Below the pieces are notes generated by a model. It ran no database searches. It saw only the letters and a program-made list of their open reading frames with translations, and was not told the DNA's origin. Below, in pieces: positions 17,084 through 25,911 of a stretch of DNA of 64,000 nt (the stretch's first letter is position 1; each line of letters begins with the position of its first letter). The stretch comes from Vulcanimicrobiota bacterium (GTDB taxonomy: Bacteria > Vulcanimicrobiota > Xenobia > Xenobiales > JADMJV01). A program made the position numbers and the translations under genes. Where the stretch lies: assembly GCA_017307785.1 (NCBI GenBank), contig JAFKGI010000007.1, forward strand, positions 124,001 through 188,000, given 5' to 3'.

Positions 17084-18709
17084 CTATTCCCCCCGCCGGC
17101 CGGGTGCCGCGGCCGCCTGCTGGATGTCCAGTTCTTCCTGAAGCTGGGCCAGGGTGCTGTTGTTGATCTTCTTTTGGCGAAACAACTCCAGCAGAACCCG
17201 CTGCTGCGCCTGCGCGACTGCTCCGCGCAGTCGGCCCGCCACCTCGCTGAGAAGCGAAGTACCCGAATCGCCCCGATCCCTTTGCTCCTCCACTCGCAAC
17301 TGGAAAACTTCCATCATCTTGGTGCCGACCGTCTGCACGGCTTCCGCCGGATAACCCTGCCCGATCAATCCCTCGACCGCTTCCGGTAGAACCTCGCGGG
17401 CCCGCTCCAGCATGGCGGCGCGGGCCCGAGCTTCTTCCCGATCGATCTCGTCCAGCGGCGGCAGCTTCAGATCTTTCAAGATCAGAGGCAGACCCACCGC
17501 CGCCAGCAACAGCGTGGCCAGAGTGACACTGGTGGCCAGGTAAATGGCCGCGTCCCGGTAGGGGAAAAGCGCGCCCGAAGAACTCGCCACCGGCAGCGAG
17601 AGCACGCTGGCCAGGCTAACCGTGCCGCGCACGCCGGCCAGGGCAGCCGTCCCAATGAGACGCCAGGCCTTGAGAGGAAGCTTGCCTTTCCGCCGATAGA
17701 AGGTCTTGCGCATCCACACATAGGCCCAAAACAGACGAATCAGGGCCAGCGCTCCCAGCACGAGCAAAGGGTAGAGCACAAAAGCGAAGCCGGATTGCAG
17801 CGCGGGCGGCACGCTGCCCAGATGCTCCGGCAGTTCCAACCCGAGCAAGACGAAAATCAGGCCATTGAGAGTGAACTCCAGCATACGCCAGACCCCGTGA
17901 ATGTGCAGCCGTAGAAAACTTTCGCGTTCATTGACCAGACCCGACACATTGAAAGCCAGTCCGGTAGCCACCGCCGCCAGAATTCCGGAACCGTGGCAAT
18001 GCTCCGCCAGCAGGTAGGAAGTGAAAGGCAGCGCCAGCGAGAGCAAAGCCTGACCGCTAGGATCCTCGTAGTGGCGGCGGGCCAGCCAGGAGCAGAAACG
18101 TCCCGACAAGGCTCCCACCAGTGTTCCCACCAGGGCCCCGACCAGGCTCAACTGGAGAAAGCGTAAGAGGCCTTCCCCCAGCGAAAAGTGACCGGTCAGG
18201 GCAGCTCCCACCGCCAGTCGCAGCGACACCACCGCGGTGGCGTCGTTGAGCAGCGCCTCTCCTCGCAAGAGATGCATCAGGCGCCGAGGAATTCCCAAAT
18301 TACCGGCCAGACCCGATACGGCCACGGCGTCGGTGGGAGCCAGCACGGCGCCCAGCGCGCAGGCGACCGCCAGCGGCATGCCCGGGATCAGCCTGTGCAC
18401 GAAATGGCCGATTCCCAGCACGGTAACGAAGACCAACCCCACCGCCAGACTCATGATGGGCGCCCGCATTTCGGCCATCTCTCGGCGCGGCATGCGCACC
18501 CCGTCGGCGGCCAGCAAAGGGGCCAGGAAAATCAGAAAAAACAACTGTGGGCTCAGCGGCAGACGCTCCGCCCAGTGCAACTCGGCCAGACCCCATCCCA
18601 GCAAAATCTGAACCAGGGGCAGAGGCGCCCGGAACGGCGCCACTCGCACGATCACGTCCGAGAGCGCCACCGCCAGCAGCATGCAAAGAACCGAGAGAGC
18701 GATGGTCAT
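17084..18709 (-). CDS. Na+/H+ antiporter, CPA1 family
   Basis: The protein has 541 residues with about 12 hydrophobic segments across residues 1-400, then a soluble C-terminal tail of about 130 residues with charged helices (residues about 410-541, Glu/Arg/Gln-rich). CPA1 markers are LAPTDAVAVSGL and GEALLNDATAVVSLRLAV, the latter carrying the Asn-Asp pair implicated in ion exchange. The family exports Na+ (or K+) for protons at the inner membrane. The gene follows a 75-residue ORF by 7 nt, so it is probably the second gene of its transcript. Confidence 0.92.
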   Translation of the reverse strand: MTIALSVLCMLLAVALSDVIVRVAPFRAPLPLVQILLGWGLAELHWAERLPLSPQLFFLIFLAPLLAADGVRMPRREMAEMRAPIMSLAVGLVFVTVLGIGHFVHRLIPGMPLAVACALGAVLAPTDAVAVSGLAGNLGIPRRLMHLLRGEALLNDATAVVSLRLAVGAALTGHFSLGEGLLRFLQLSLVGALVGTLVGALSGRFCSWLARRHYEDPSGQALLSLALPFTSYLLAEHCHGSGILAAVATGLAFNVSGLVNERESFLRLHIHGVWRMLEFTLNGLIFVLLGLELPEHLGSVPPALQSGFAFVLYPLLVLGALALIRLFWAYVWMRKTFYRRKGKLPLKAWRLIGTAALAGVRGTVSLASVLSLPVASSSGALFPYRDAAIYLATSVTLATLLLAAVGLPLILKDLKLPPLDEIDREEARARAAMLERAREVLPEAVEGLIGQGYPAEAVQTVGTKMMEVFQLRVEEQRDRGDSGTSLLSEVAGRLRGAVAQAQQRVLLELFRQKKINNSTLAQLQEELDIQQAAAAPGRRGE

Positions 18710-18716
18710 ACCCGAA

Positions 18717-18944
18717 CTACTTTAGTTGAGTACGAAACCCCATCCCTGCCATCATCGTCAGATACATTTCGCCGGCCCGTCTCTCGGCCAGGTCCTTCAC
18801 CTTGGGCTTCTCCTCCCGAGGCGGCGAGGCCATCGGCAGGCCCATCGAAGTCATCGGCGGCAATAGAGCCCGGACCGCCGTCTCGGATACTTCCACGGCC
18901 TGCTCTTGCGGCATCAAAATGTTTCTTACTGTCTGCATTTTCAT
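18717..18944 (-). CDS. Small hypothetical protein upstream of the antiporter
   Basis: The 75-residue ORF has a Met-rich composition (MTSMGLPM, MYLTMMAGMGF) and a charged middle part, without signal or TM segment. It ends 7 nt before the antiporter start and is preceded by GGAG about 11 nt before the ATG at 18944; a GTG at 18954-18956 is an alternative. Another frame over the same bases is also open, so this call rests on position and composition. No family recognised. Confidence 0.45.
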   Translation of the reverse strand: MKMQTVRNILMPQEQAVEVSETAVRALLPPMTSMGLPMASPPREEKPKVKDLAERRAGEMYLTMMAGMGFRTQLK

Positions 18945-19014
18945 CCTGGGCCACACTCCTACTCCAGCAATCTAACAGCCCTCCGTGTGCGAACCGTAAA
19001 TCCTATTGCGAAAA

Positions 19015-19032
19015 TGTAAACGACTTGTAAAC
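19015..19032. promoter_or_regulatory. Direct repeat TGTAAAC x2, 11 bp apart
   Basis: TGTAAAC occurs at 19015-19021 and 19026-19032, one helical turn apart, in the divergent region between the small ORF/antiporter transcript and the M28 peptidase gene. Tandem heptamers at 11-bp spacing are typical of OmpR/PhoB-class response-regulator sites. The assignment is speculative. Confidence 0.35.
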
Positions 19033-19039
19033 AGGCGCA

Positions 19040-19059
19040 GGCGACCCACGGGGGTCGCC
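19040..19059. repeat. Hairpin GGCGACCC-N4-GGGTCGCC in the M28 peptidase leader
   Basis: A perfect 8-bp stem with loop ACGG ends 13 nt before the start codon of the peptidase gene. It shares its CGACCC/GGGTCG core with hairpins at 4064-4079 and 36662-36679. In this position it would fold in the 5' leader and could limit ribosome access. Confidence 0.55.
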
Positions 19060-19072
19060 CGAAGCGGGCGCC

Positions 19073-20449
19073 ATGAAACGCGCAATTCTCTGGCTTAGCC
19101 TTGTCTCGATCGGCTGGTCTCAGGACTGGACTTCACGACTGGATCCGGTTCGTCAGCACGCCATGGAGAGCGATTACTCCTACCACTTCCTCTCCCGCCT
19201 GTGTCATCAAGTGGGGCCCCGCCTGTCCGGCTCTCCGGCCGCCGATGCCGCCGTCGACCTGGTCGAGAAAGAGATGCAGCAGATCGGCCTCAAGACCCGG
19301 CGCCAGTCGTGCCAGGTGCCCCACTGGGTGCGCGGACGAGAGGAAGCGGAACTGACCGAATACTCCGGTAAACCCGCCAACGTCCGCATGCCCCTGGTGT
19401 TGACGACCCTGGGAGGCAGTTCCAGCACCGGTGAGCAGGGACTGAACGCGCAGTTGTTGCTGGTCGAGAGCTTCGCCCAACTGGAGGCCCTGCCCGACCA
19501 GCAAGTGCGCGGCAAAATCGTTCTCTTCAATACTCGCTTCGACCAGCGCCTGGCCGACCAGGGGCGTGGTGGAGCCGCTTATTCGCAAAGCGTCGCCTCC
19601 CGCACTCGTGGCCCGGCCGCCGCCTCCAAGAAAGGCGCCGCCGCCTGCCTGGTGCGCGCCGTGGGGGGCGCTGACTTTCGGCTGCCGCACACCGGCGTGA
19701 CCAGCTTCGGCGAAACCCAACGCATTCCGTGCGCGGCCGTGAGCAGCGAAGACGCCGAGCGCATGGCCTATCTGAGCAAACTGGGCCCGGTCCAGCTGCG
19801 CCTGGTGATTACGGCGCAAAACCTGCCTGACGCTCCCAGTTGCAACATTATCGGCGACCTGGAGGGCAGCGATCCCAATGCCGAAGTGGTCATCGTGTCG
19901 GGCCACCTGGATAGTTGGGACGTCGGAACCGGCGCACTCGACGACGCGGCCGGCGTGGCCACCGCTTTGCAAGTTGCCCAGACCTTCCGCGCCCTGGGGC
20001 TCAAACCACGGCGCACCTTGCGCGTGATCGGCTGGATGAACGAAGAGAATGGTGGTGCCGGCGCCAAGGCCTACGACAAAGAGACCGAAGGCAAAAATCA
20101 CTTTGCGGCCGTGGAAAGCGATCTCGGCTGCGGCCACTGCCTGGGCTTCAGCTGCTGGACCCCCTCCTACTGGTTAGCCGCCCTCAAACCGGTCAGTCAG
20201 TGCCTGCAGGCCATCGGCGGTAACCAGCTGGAGACCAGCAACGGAGCGGGAGCCGACATCTCGCCGTTGGGAGCCCGGGGCGTGCCCTGCTTCAATCCGA
20301 TGCTCGACAGCCGCACTTACTTCCATTATCACCACACGCCGGCCGACACGGTGGACAAGGTCGATCCCCAGCACCTGCGCCAGAACGGGGCCATGATGAG
20401 CGTGCTGGCCTGGGCTCTGTGCTCGATGGACCGTCCCAAGGCTCCTTGA
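19073..20449 (+). CDS. Exported M28-family zinc metallopeptidase (carboxypeptidase Q-like)
   Basis: The protein has 458 residues with a signal peptide (about 1-16, ending GWS). A PA-domain insertion covers about residues 110-255. The M28 catalytic domain has GHLDSWDVGTGALDDAAG (first His and bridging Asp), NEENGGAGAK (catalytic Glu pair), ESDLGCG (Asp ligand) and YFHYHHTPADTVDKVDP (final His). All expected di-zinc ligands are present. The family removes N-terminal amino acids or splits dipeptides outside the cytoplasm. No Shine-Dalgarno was found before the ATG; a strong hairpin lies in the leader. Confidence 0.9.
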   Translation: MKRAILWLSLVSIGWSQDWTSRLDPVRQHAMESDYSYHFLSRLCHQVGPRLSGSPAADAAVDLVEKEMQQIGLKTRRQSCQVPHWVRGREEAELTEYSGKPANVRMPLVLTTLGGSSSTGEQGLNAQLLLVESFAQLEALPDQQVRGKIVLFNTRFDQRLADQGRGGAAYSQSVASRTRGPAAASKKGAAACLVRAVGGADFRLPHTGVTSFGETQRIPCAAVSSEDAERMAYLSKLGPVQLRLVITAQNLPDAPSCNIIGDLEGSDPNAEVVIVSGHLDSWDVGTGALDDAAGVATALQVAQTFRALGLKPRRTLRVIGWMNEENGGAGAKAYDKETEGKNHFAAVESDLGCGHCLGFSCWTPSYWLAALKPVSQCLQAIGGNQLETSNGAGADISPLGARGVPCFNPMLDSRTYFHYHHTPADTVDKVDPQHLRQNGAMMSVLAWALCSMDRPKAP

Positions 20450-20452
20450 GGG

Positions 20453-20968
20453 TTATTTCAGCCCGATCTTCAGACCCAGTTCATTTTTCAGCGTCAGCAA
20501 AGCCTCGGCATTGCCGCGGGCGTCGTCTACGGGATGGTGGGTGTGGGCAGTCTGACGCAGGTGCTTGAAGTTCTTGGAAAAGTCTTTGACCAGGCCTTTG
20601 TAGAGCGAGCCCAGATTGGTGGAAGAGTGACCGAAGGGATTGCGTCCCAGGAAGTGGTGAAAGTAGTAGTTGATGAACTGCCAGTCGAACCCGTTGTTGT
20701 CGGATACAAACATGGGTCGTCCGCTACCGGCGGTTTGTAACCATGCTTCGAACTGCTCCATGACCGTTTTGGGATCGTCAAATTCCAGCGTTTCTTCTCG
20801 CGTAAAGCCGCCCACCGCCAGCGCCTCGGGAATCCAGCGCTGCGAGACAGGCTTCAGACGTCCATAGAAAGTCTTGCTCAGACTCGGCTCCACCACCACA
20901 GCACCAAAGCAAGTCAAAGAATAATCCCCCGGAATGGGGCCGTCCGCTTCTACATCCACCATGATCAT
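20453..20968 (-). CDS. DEDDh 3'-5' exonuclease-like protein
   Basis: The protein has 171 residues. Exo I is MVDVEADGP (Asp and Glu), Exo II is in VSDNNGFDWQFINYYF, and Exo III is THHPVDDARGNAEALL (His and Asp), the arrangement of RNase T/DnaQ-like DEDDh enzymes. GAGG six bases upstream selects the ATG at 20968; in-frame codons further upstream (to 21022) are not needed. Proteins of this small type are often annotated as exonucleases of unknown substrate. It ends 3 bp from the convergent M28 peptidase stop. Confidence 0.82.
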   Translation of the reverse strand: MIMVDVEADGPIPGDYSLTCFGAVVVEPSLSKTFYGRLKPVSQRWIPEALAVGGFTREETLEFDDPKTVMEQFEAWLQTAGSGRPMFVSDNNGFDWQFINYYFHHFLGRNPFGHSSTNLGSLYKGLVKDFSKNFKHLRQTAHTHHPVDDARGNAEALLTLKNELGLKIGLK

Positions 20969-21056
20969 AGGCATCCTCAGGACTTTCCCGCCCGCCGGGG
21001 AGCTCCTTCGGGAAAAGCTCACGGTGCCCGCCGCCCTCAGGTCTTAGCATCAGGTC

Positions 21057-21548
21057 ATGGACATCGAGCATTTCTTCGAGCGCAAGGTCTACCAAATCGA
21101 CTTCGAATGCGGTCGCTGCCGCATCTATGACGAACCCAAGGTAACCTCCGGTCCGGGCTGGCTGCTGGAACTGCAAATTCGCCTGCAATCGGACGGTCGC
21201 CGGCGCAATCTGGTGCGCATCCTGGAAGCCGCCGGCACCCTCCACTACCTGCCGGTCACCCTGGAGGACGTCGCCCAGAGCTTTGAAGCCGAGGTCATTT
21301 CTGGGGCGGGTCCGTGGGCGGAGTTGCGGCCGCTGCTGGCAGAGGCCGCAGCGCAAGCCCTGAACCTGGCGGAGGTTTCTCCCCGATTGGACCTGGCCGC
21401 TCTCTCTGCCCAACAACTGGAGGCTGTCGACCAGGGCTTCAGCCAGTTCCCAGGCTATGTGAAACGAGTGGTCCAGGGCTGGCGTCAGACCCGCGCCCGG
21501 GTCGACCTGCGAGAACTGGAGAGGGCCGTGGAGCAGGCGGTTCAGTAG
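21057..21548 (+). CDS. Hypothetical protein
   Basis: The protein has 163 residues, cytosolic, no family recognised. The N-terminal third contains CGRCRIYDE with two Cys and a predicted beta-rich stretch (GWLLELQIRLQSDG); the C-terminal two thirds are amphipathic helices rich in Ala, Glu and Leu. TAGCAT at 21045-21050 lies six bases before the ATG without a Shine-Dalgarno, a leaderless pattern. The 3' end overlaps the convergent lipoprotein gene by 7 bp. Confidence 0.65.
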   Translation: MDIEHFFERKVYQIDFECGRCRIYDEPKVTSGPGWLLELQIRLQSDGRRRNLVRILEAAGTLHYLPVTLEDVAQSFEAEVISGAGPWAELRPLLAEAAAQALNLAEVSPRLDLAALSAQQLEAVDQGFSQFPGYVKRVVQGWRQTRARVDLRELERAVEQAVQ

Positions 21549-22066
21549 GGAATCTGCAGGTTCAGCGGGATGGGAAAATCGGGATAGTCTTCCTTGTGCT
21601 GGCGCTGCTCCCGCTCGATCTGATCGAGCACCGAGTTGATGTTGTTGACGGGCACGTAGACCTTCTGGAACACGTCCTTGTGAGACGGTGCTCGGGCAAT
21701 CTCCAGGTCGAGTTTCCAGTCCAACCTGGGCAACGATTGCTTCTTCAAGTCGGCGAAGTGCCACTCGTCAAAACGTTTGTCCCAGTAGGGTCCACTCCAG
21801 GCAGGCGGACGCGGCAACATGGGCATGTCCAGTCCCGGCTTCTCCAATTCCAGAGAATGCGACTCGGGCACGTTCGGTTGACTCAGCGGAGCGGGAGATG
21901 TCCAACTCGGCTCGCTGCGCTTGGGCAGGGGCTCGACCTTCAACGGTTTGGACTTGGGGATTTCGCGCGGCACCTTGGGCGGCGCGGTTTCCTGCCGCAT
22001 CGGCTCCCGTCGCGCGCAACTGGCCAGGGCCAGTGCCACACCTATCCAGCAGATTCGTTTTCCCAC
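21542..22066 (-). CDS. Proline-rich predicted lipoprotein
   Basis: The protein has 174 residues. A signal with lipobox ALASC (Cys about 17) is followed by a Pro/Ser/Lys-rich linker (about 25-90) and a C-terminal segment with aromatic clusters (SGPYWDKRFDEWHF) and charged helices. No known domain was recognised. The GTG start at 22066 is preceded by TATGGT (22073-22078) with six bases between, a leaderless pattern. It is probably a surface or periplasmic anchored protein. Confidence 0.65.
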   Translation of the reverse strand: MGKRICWIGVALALASCARREPMRQETAPPKVPREIPKSKPLKVEPLPKRSEPSWTSPAPLSQPNVPESHSLELEKPGLDMPMLPRPPAWSGPYWDKRFDEWHFADLKKQSLPRLDWKLDLEIARAPSHKDVFQKVYVPVNNINSVLDQIEREQRQHKEDYPDFPIPLNLQIPY

Positions 22067-22133
22067 GCCAACACCATACCAGATGCCAGCTCATCCGGTT
22101 CCCAGCGTGGGTAAAGATTTTCTTAGAAGGTCT

Positions 22134-22496
22134 TCAGTTATTGCGCAGAAACTCGGCCGCCTGCACAAAATAGCTCCAAATCGGCTCTTGCAGCTCGGCC
22201 GGGAGTTGAGCCGCATCCAGGCTTCGACGCATATGCAGCAACCAGGCGTCGCGCTCCGCCTCCCCCACCGAAAATCCCATATGGCGCATGCGCAGACGCG
22301 GGTGCCCTCGCCGCTCCGAGTAGGTGCCGGGTCCACCGAAATACTGCATCAGGAAGAGCTTCAGTCGCTGGGCCGCGGGCCCCAGGTCAGCCTCCGGGTA
22401 GAGCGGTCGCAGCAACGAGTCATCCGCCACGCCCTCATAGAAACGTTGCACCAATGCCTCAAAAAAAGGCTCGCCCCCAACCTGTTCGTAAATCAT
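22134..22496 (-). CDS. Group II truncated hemoglobin
   Basis: The protein has 120 residues, normal for the family. Tyr20 in QRFYEGV is at the B10 position, Tyr33 (PLYP) at CD1, His72 in MRHMGF is the proximal heme ligand (F8), and Trp85 (DAWLLHM) is the G8 Trp typical of group II. Family members bind O2 and handle NO or peroxide. It starts 21 nt after the CHAT protease gene on the same strand, so it is probably the last gene of that operon. Confidence 0.9.
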   Translation of the reverse strand: MIYEQVGGEPFFEALVQRFYEGVADDSLLRPLYPEADLGPAAQRLKLFLMQYFGGPGTYSERRGHPRLRMRHMGFSVGEAERDAWLLHMRRSLDAAQLPAELQEPIWSYFVQAAEFLRNN

Positions 22497-22517
22497 GAGC
22501 GGGCCCTTCGGTTTCCT

Positions 22518-25500
22518 TCAGCGCGGGTCCCCCAGCAAGGTGAAGCCAGCCCAGTAATACGGGTGCGGATGCTGTCGCAGGCAGCTCAACTTGGCTTGAC
22601 GCAACGCCTCAAGCCGTGACTGTCCGCTCAACAGGGCTTGATACATCGGCAGAAAGAAGCTGGCCGTCACCTCATCGTCGATGGGCCAGAGAGCGGCCAC
22701 CACACTGGCCGCCCCGGCGGCACGGAAGCCACTGGAGAGCGAAATCAGGTCGCGCTCCCGGTGTTCCTGCGCCTGAGCGCCGCTGCAGGAACTCAGCACC
22801 ACCAGCGAGCCGGCTGGTAGGGCAAGTCCATAGATTTGCTCCATGGGCACCGGTCCTTCCGACAATTCCACATAGTTATCGGTTGCTCTCGAAGGAAAAG
22901 CCTGACTGTGGGTTGCCAGATGCAAAAACCGCGCCTGGGGAGCGAGTTCCTTCAGCTCCGCCCAGCTCTCGGTCCGGCGCCCGTCGGGAAACAGCCTGGC
23001 CAGGGCCGCAACTTCGGCTTGAGTCCCCGGCAGGCGAGCGTTGCTGACCCCCAGCCAGCGCCCAGCGGCCGCGGCCACCGGCAGGGCCAACTGCATTGCC
23101 TCACTGGGCCCCAGGTAGGCGCAGCCTCCGGACTCCACCAGGTAGTGCTCGTTCTCGTCCAGCAAGCTCTCGAAAGGCAGGTCCCAGAGCTCGGAGCTAG
23201 GCATCAACCACAGGTTTGGATGCTCCACTCGCAACGAAGCCAGCGGCTGAATCAGCTGGCTATAGAGCAAACGACTGGCCTCCCGCTCCTCGGCACTCAA
23301 AACGGACGGTTTGCGCAAAGCCCCACGCCAGCGTTCCAGCAGACTCAGCAGACGAGGTTTCTCGATGGTAATCTTGGCCAGGCGTTGCTCTTCTCGGGTC
23401 AAGGCCTGGATGTAGACCCCATCCGGTGCCAGATAATACTGAACCAACACCGTCCGGGTATCCAGAAACGGCTGCAAAGCCAACAGTTCGCTGACCTGGG
23501 CCGACATCGACTTCTCCATGTCCGGATTCAGCTGGCGTAACTCGTTGGTCTTCAGCAAAAACTGGGCGCGGGTATCGGCCAGACGAGCGGCCGAGGCGGG
23601 GTCGGAACTGGACCGCAGACCGGTTAGCTCCGCCCGCAACTGTTCTAGTTCGGGAGAAACGAGCGCCGGCTGGCTCTGCAGTGCGCGCCACACGGCCAGG
23701 CAATGGGCTCCTTCCTGAGGCCGTCCCGCCCGGATCGAGGCCTCTAGAATCGCTTCCATCAGCGCCTGCAGGCCGGGCGAACGCAGCGCCTGCGGACGGG
23801 CCGAGGTGGGTAGCTGCTCAAAGGTCTCGCGGAACTGCTCGAGCGCCTCGTGGCCAATCTCGAGAGCGCGCTCGGGAGAAGAGTCTGCCATCAAGCGCAA
23901 AGCCAGCCTGGGCGAGCGCGCGCTCACGTGGCTCAGCCAGTTCCCGGCCGGGTCCAGCTGCTGCAACGCCAGGTAGGCCTCGTTGCGGGTCACGTCCTGA
24001 GTGGCCGTCTCCAGAGCGCGCTTCAGGTCCTCCACGCGCTTGTAGGCCTGGCCCCGAACAATCAGATAGATCGGTTGGTAGCTGTCCTTCGCATCGGCCA
24101 ATCCCTCGTCCAACAACTTCAGCGCCTCTTCTGGTTGGCCGCTTTCCAGCAACTGACGCAGCAAAATCAGTCGAAAAATGCCCGGAGAGAGAAAGACGCT
24201 GCCTTTGCGCGACTGCTGGAAGGCCAGTCGGGACATTTCCAGAGCCCGTTGGCGACTGCCGGTACTCCACAGCTCCTGACTGAGCATCAGGGCGGTGTTG
24301 GCTTCCAGCGGTGAGTAGCCGCTTTCGGCCTCAAGGGCCTGCGAATAGGCGTCGATGGCTTCCAGGGGCCGGTCCAGGCTGCCTAAAACCATCCCTCGGA
24401 AAAGTCCCTCGGCCCCGCGCAGAGCGGGATGGTTGGACTGCTTCTTGAGGTCGTCGAGGGCCGCGAAGATGCGGGCCTGCAGGCGGACATCCTGACGCAG
24501 CTCGGCGAACATCCATCCAGCCGGAGTATCCGGGTCGACCCGTGGTGGCACCAGCGGCCCGGCCAGATGACGATTGGCGTCGAACGAGGACATCATCAAA
24601 GTGGTGAAAACCTGAGAATATGCCAGCGCCCGGGAAAGGGGAGCGTCCACCGTTTCGGCCCGAGCCAGAATGGAGTCCAAGGTCTGACGGGCCGACTGTA
24701 GTTGGGCGGTGCGCAAGTAGACTCCCAGCAGCGTCAGACTGGAGCCCAGAAACGCGTTGAAGTCCTCGCCAGCCGCCTGGGCCGCCTGTCGCCCCCAGCT
24801 CTCGGCTTCCCCATAGCGTTTTTGGCTCAACTCCAATTGAGCCAGCGCCGTGCTCAGCACCATGGGCTGAGCCAGAGCAAACACCTCGCTGCCAGCCGGC
24901 CGTTGAGCCAGACCAAAAGCTGCTTTCAGGTCCTTCAGGGCAGCCTCGGGCTGGCCATGAGCCGCCTCCAGGACCCCGCGCTCGCTCAACCCGATCAGCC
25001 GCTCATCGGCATTCTTGGAAGCGCAGAGCTGATCCGCTTCGCGGCGCCATTCCTCAAATCGCAGAGGATTGTTCTGGGCCACCAGCGAGCGAATGCGAAA
25101 AGCAAGGAGCCGCTTGCGCAAATCCCAATTCCGATCTCGTGCACGGATTCGCTCGAGCTTGGAGAGCAGATGGCCCCCCCGCTCTCGATCCAGTTCGCTA
25201 CGTGACTCGGCCAAGTTCAGCAGGAACAACAAAGCCGGAGCGCTCTCTTCGACCAATAGGGGCATCTCGGCTCTGCTCTCCTGGGCCTCGCCGCTGCGCC
25301 CCAGCGCGTTGAGGAGCTCGATGCGCGCACTCTGCAAACGCCAGGGGGCCGAGCTATCGGAACCCAACAAGTTTTGCACCACGGCCAGGTCAGCGAATCC
25401 CTCCTGGGGTCGCTTCAGGGAGCATAACAAATTGATGTGAGCCAGACTGAGACGGACCAGAAGCTCTCGGGACAATCGATGCTTGGACGCAATTTCCGCG

Positions 25501-25907
25501 GCTTCTTCCCAGTAGGACTGATCTTTGGGAAATGGATGGGAGCGAAAAAGACGCAGCAGCACGTCCACCCGATCGGCCGGGGTCTGGCTCAAATCCAGAG
25601 CCTGGTTCAGGTCTTTGACCCGACTCTCCGAGTAGAGAAGCGAGTGCACGATCAGATAGAGTCGAGCGCTGCGAGGATTCGGGCGGAAAGAGCGCAGGCG
25701 CTGGCGAGCTTCATCTCCGCGCAGGGAATTCTGCAGCGCCCAGATCTGCAGCAGTTCCGAACCTTCGGGGTCCTCCGGCCGGCAACGCAGCGCCTCCCGG
25801 TAGGCGTGCTCGGGACGGGAAGCCTCCAGGTGACGCCGGGCTCCTTCCAAATCGGCCCAGGCCGGAATCGCCAGCCAGGCGGTCAGAAACATCATCCGCC
25901 AACGCAT
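22518..25907 (-). CDS. Exported TPR-CHAT caspase-like protease
   Basis: The protein has 1129 residues with a signal peptide (about 1-18). Residues about 30-750 are helical repeats of TPR type. The C-terminal CHAT domain (about 840-1129) carries FLHLATHSQAF with catalytic His about 1000 and VVLSSCSGAQ with Cys about 1041, then the family-typical GFRAAGAASVVAALWPIDD. The dyad is intact, so protease activity is plausible (CHAT is clan CD, as separase and caspases). A signal peptide sends it to the periplasm. It lies 4 nt downstream of a propeller gene and 21 nt upstream of a hemoglobin gene. Confidence 0.9.
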   Translation of the reverse strand: MRWRMMFLTAWLAIPAWADLEGARRHLEASRPEHAYREALRCRPEDPEGSELLQIWALQNSLRGDEARQRLRSFRPNPRSARLYLIVHSLLYSESRVKDLNQALDLSQTPADRVDVLLRLFRSHPFPKDQSYWEEAAEIASKHRLSRELLVRLSLAHINLLCSLKRPQEGFADLAVVQNLLGSDSSAPWRLQSARIELLNALGRSGEAQESRAEMPLLVEESAPALLFLLNLAESRSELDRERGGHLLSKLERIRARDRNWDLRKRLLAFRIRSLVAQNNPLRFEEWRREADQLCASKNADERLIGLSERGVLEAAHGQPEAALKDLKAAFGLAQRPAGSEVFALAQPMVLSTALAQLELSQKRYGEAESWGRQAAQAAGEDFNAFLGSSLTLLGVYLRTAQLQSARQTLDSILARAETVDAPLSRALAYSQVFTTLMMSSFDANRHLAGPLVPPRVDPDTPAGWMFAELRQDVRLQARIFAALDDLKKQSNHPALRGAEGLFRGMVLGSLDRPLEAIDAYSQALEAESGYSPLEANTALMLSQELWSTGSRQRALEMSRLAFQQSRKGSVFLSPGIFRLILLRQLLESGQPEEALKLLDEGLADAKDSYQPIYLIVRGQAYKRVEDLKRALETATQDVTRNEAYLALQQLDPAGNWLSHVSARSPRLALRLMADSSPERALEIGHEALEQFRETFEQLPTSARPQALRSPGLQALMEAILEASIRAGRPQEGAHCLAVWRALQSQPALVSPELEQLRAELTGLRSSSDPASAARLADTRAQFLLKTNELRQLNPDMEKSMSAQVSELLALQPFLDTRTVLVQYYLAPDGVYIQALTREEQRLAKITIEKPRLLSLLERWRGALRKPSVLSAEEREASRLLYSQLIQPLASLRVEHPNLWLMPSSELWDLPFESLLDENEHYLVESGGCAYLGPSEAMQLALPVAAAAGRWLGVSNARLPGTQAEVAALARLFPDGRRTESWAELKELAPQARFLHLATHSQAFPSRATDNYVELSEGPVPMEQIYGLALPAGSLVVLSSCSGAQAQEHRERDLISLSSGFRAAGAASVVAALWPIDDEVTASFFLPMYQALLSGQSRLEALRQAKLSCLRQHPHPYYWAGFTLLGDPR

Positions 25908-25911
25908 CAGC

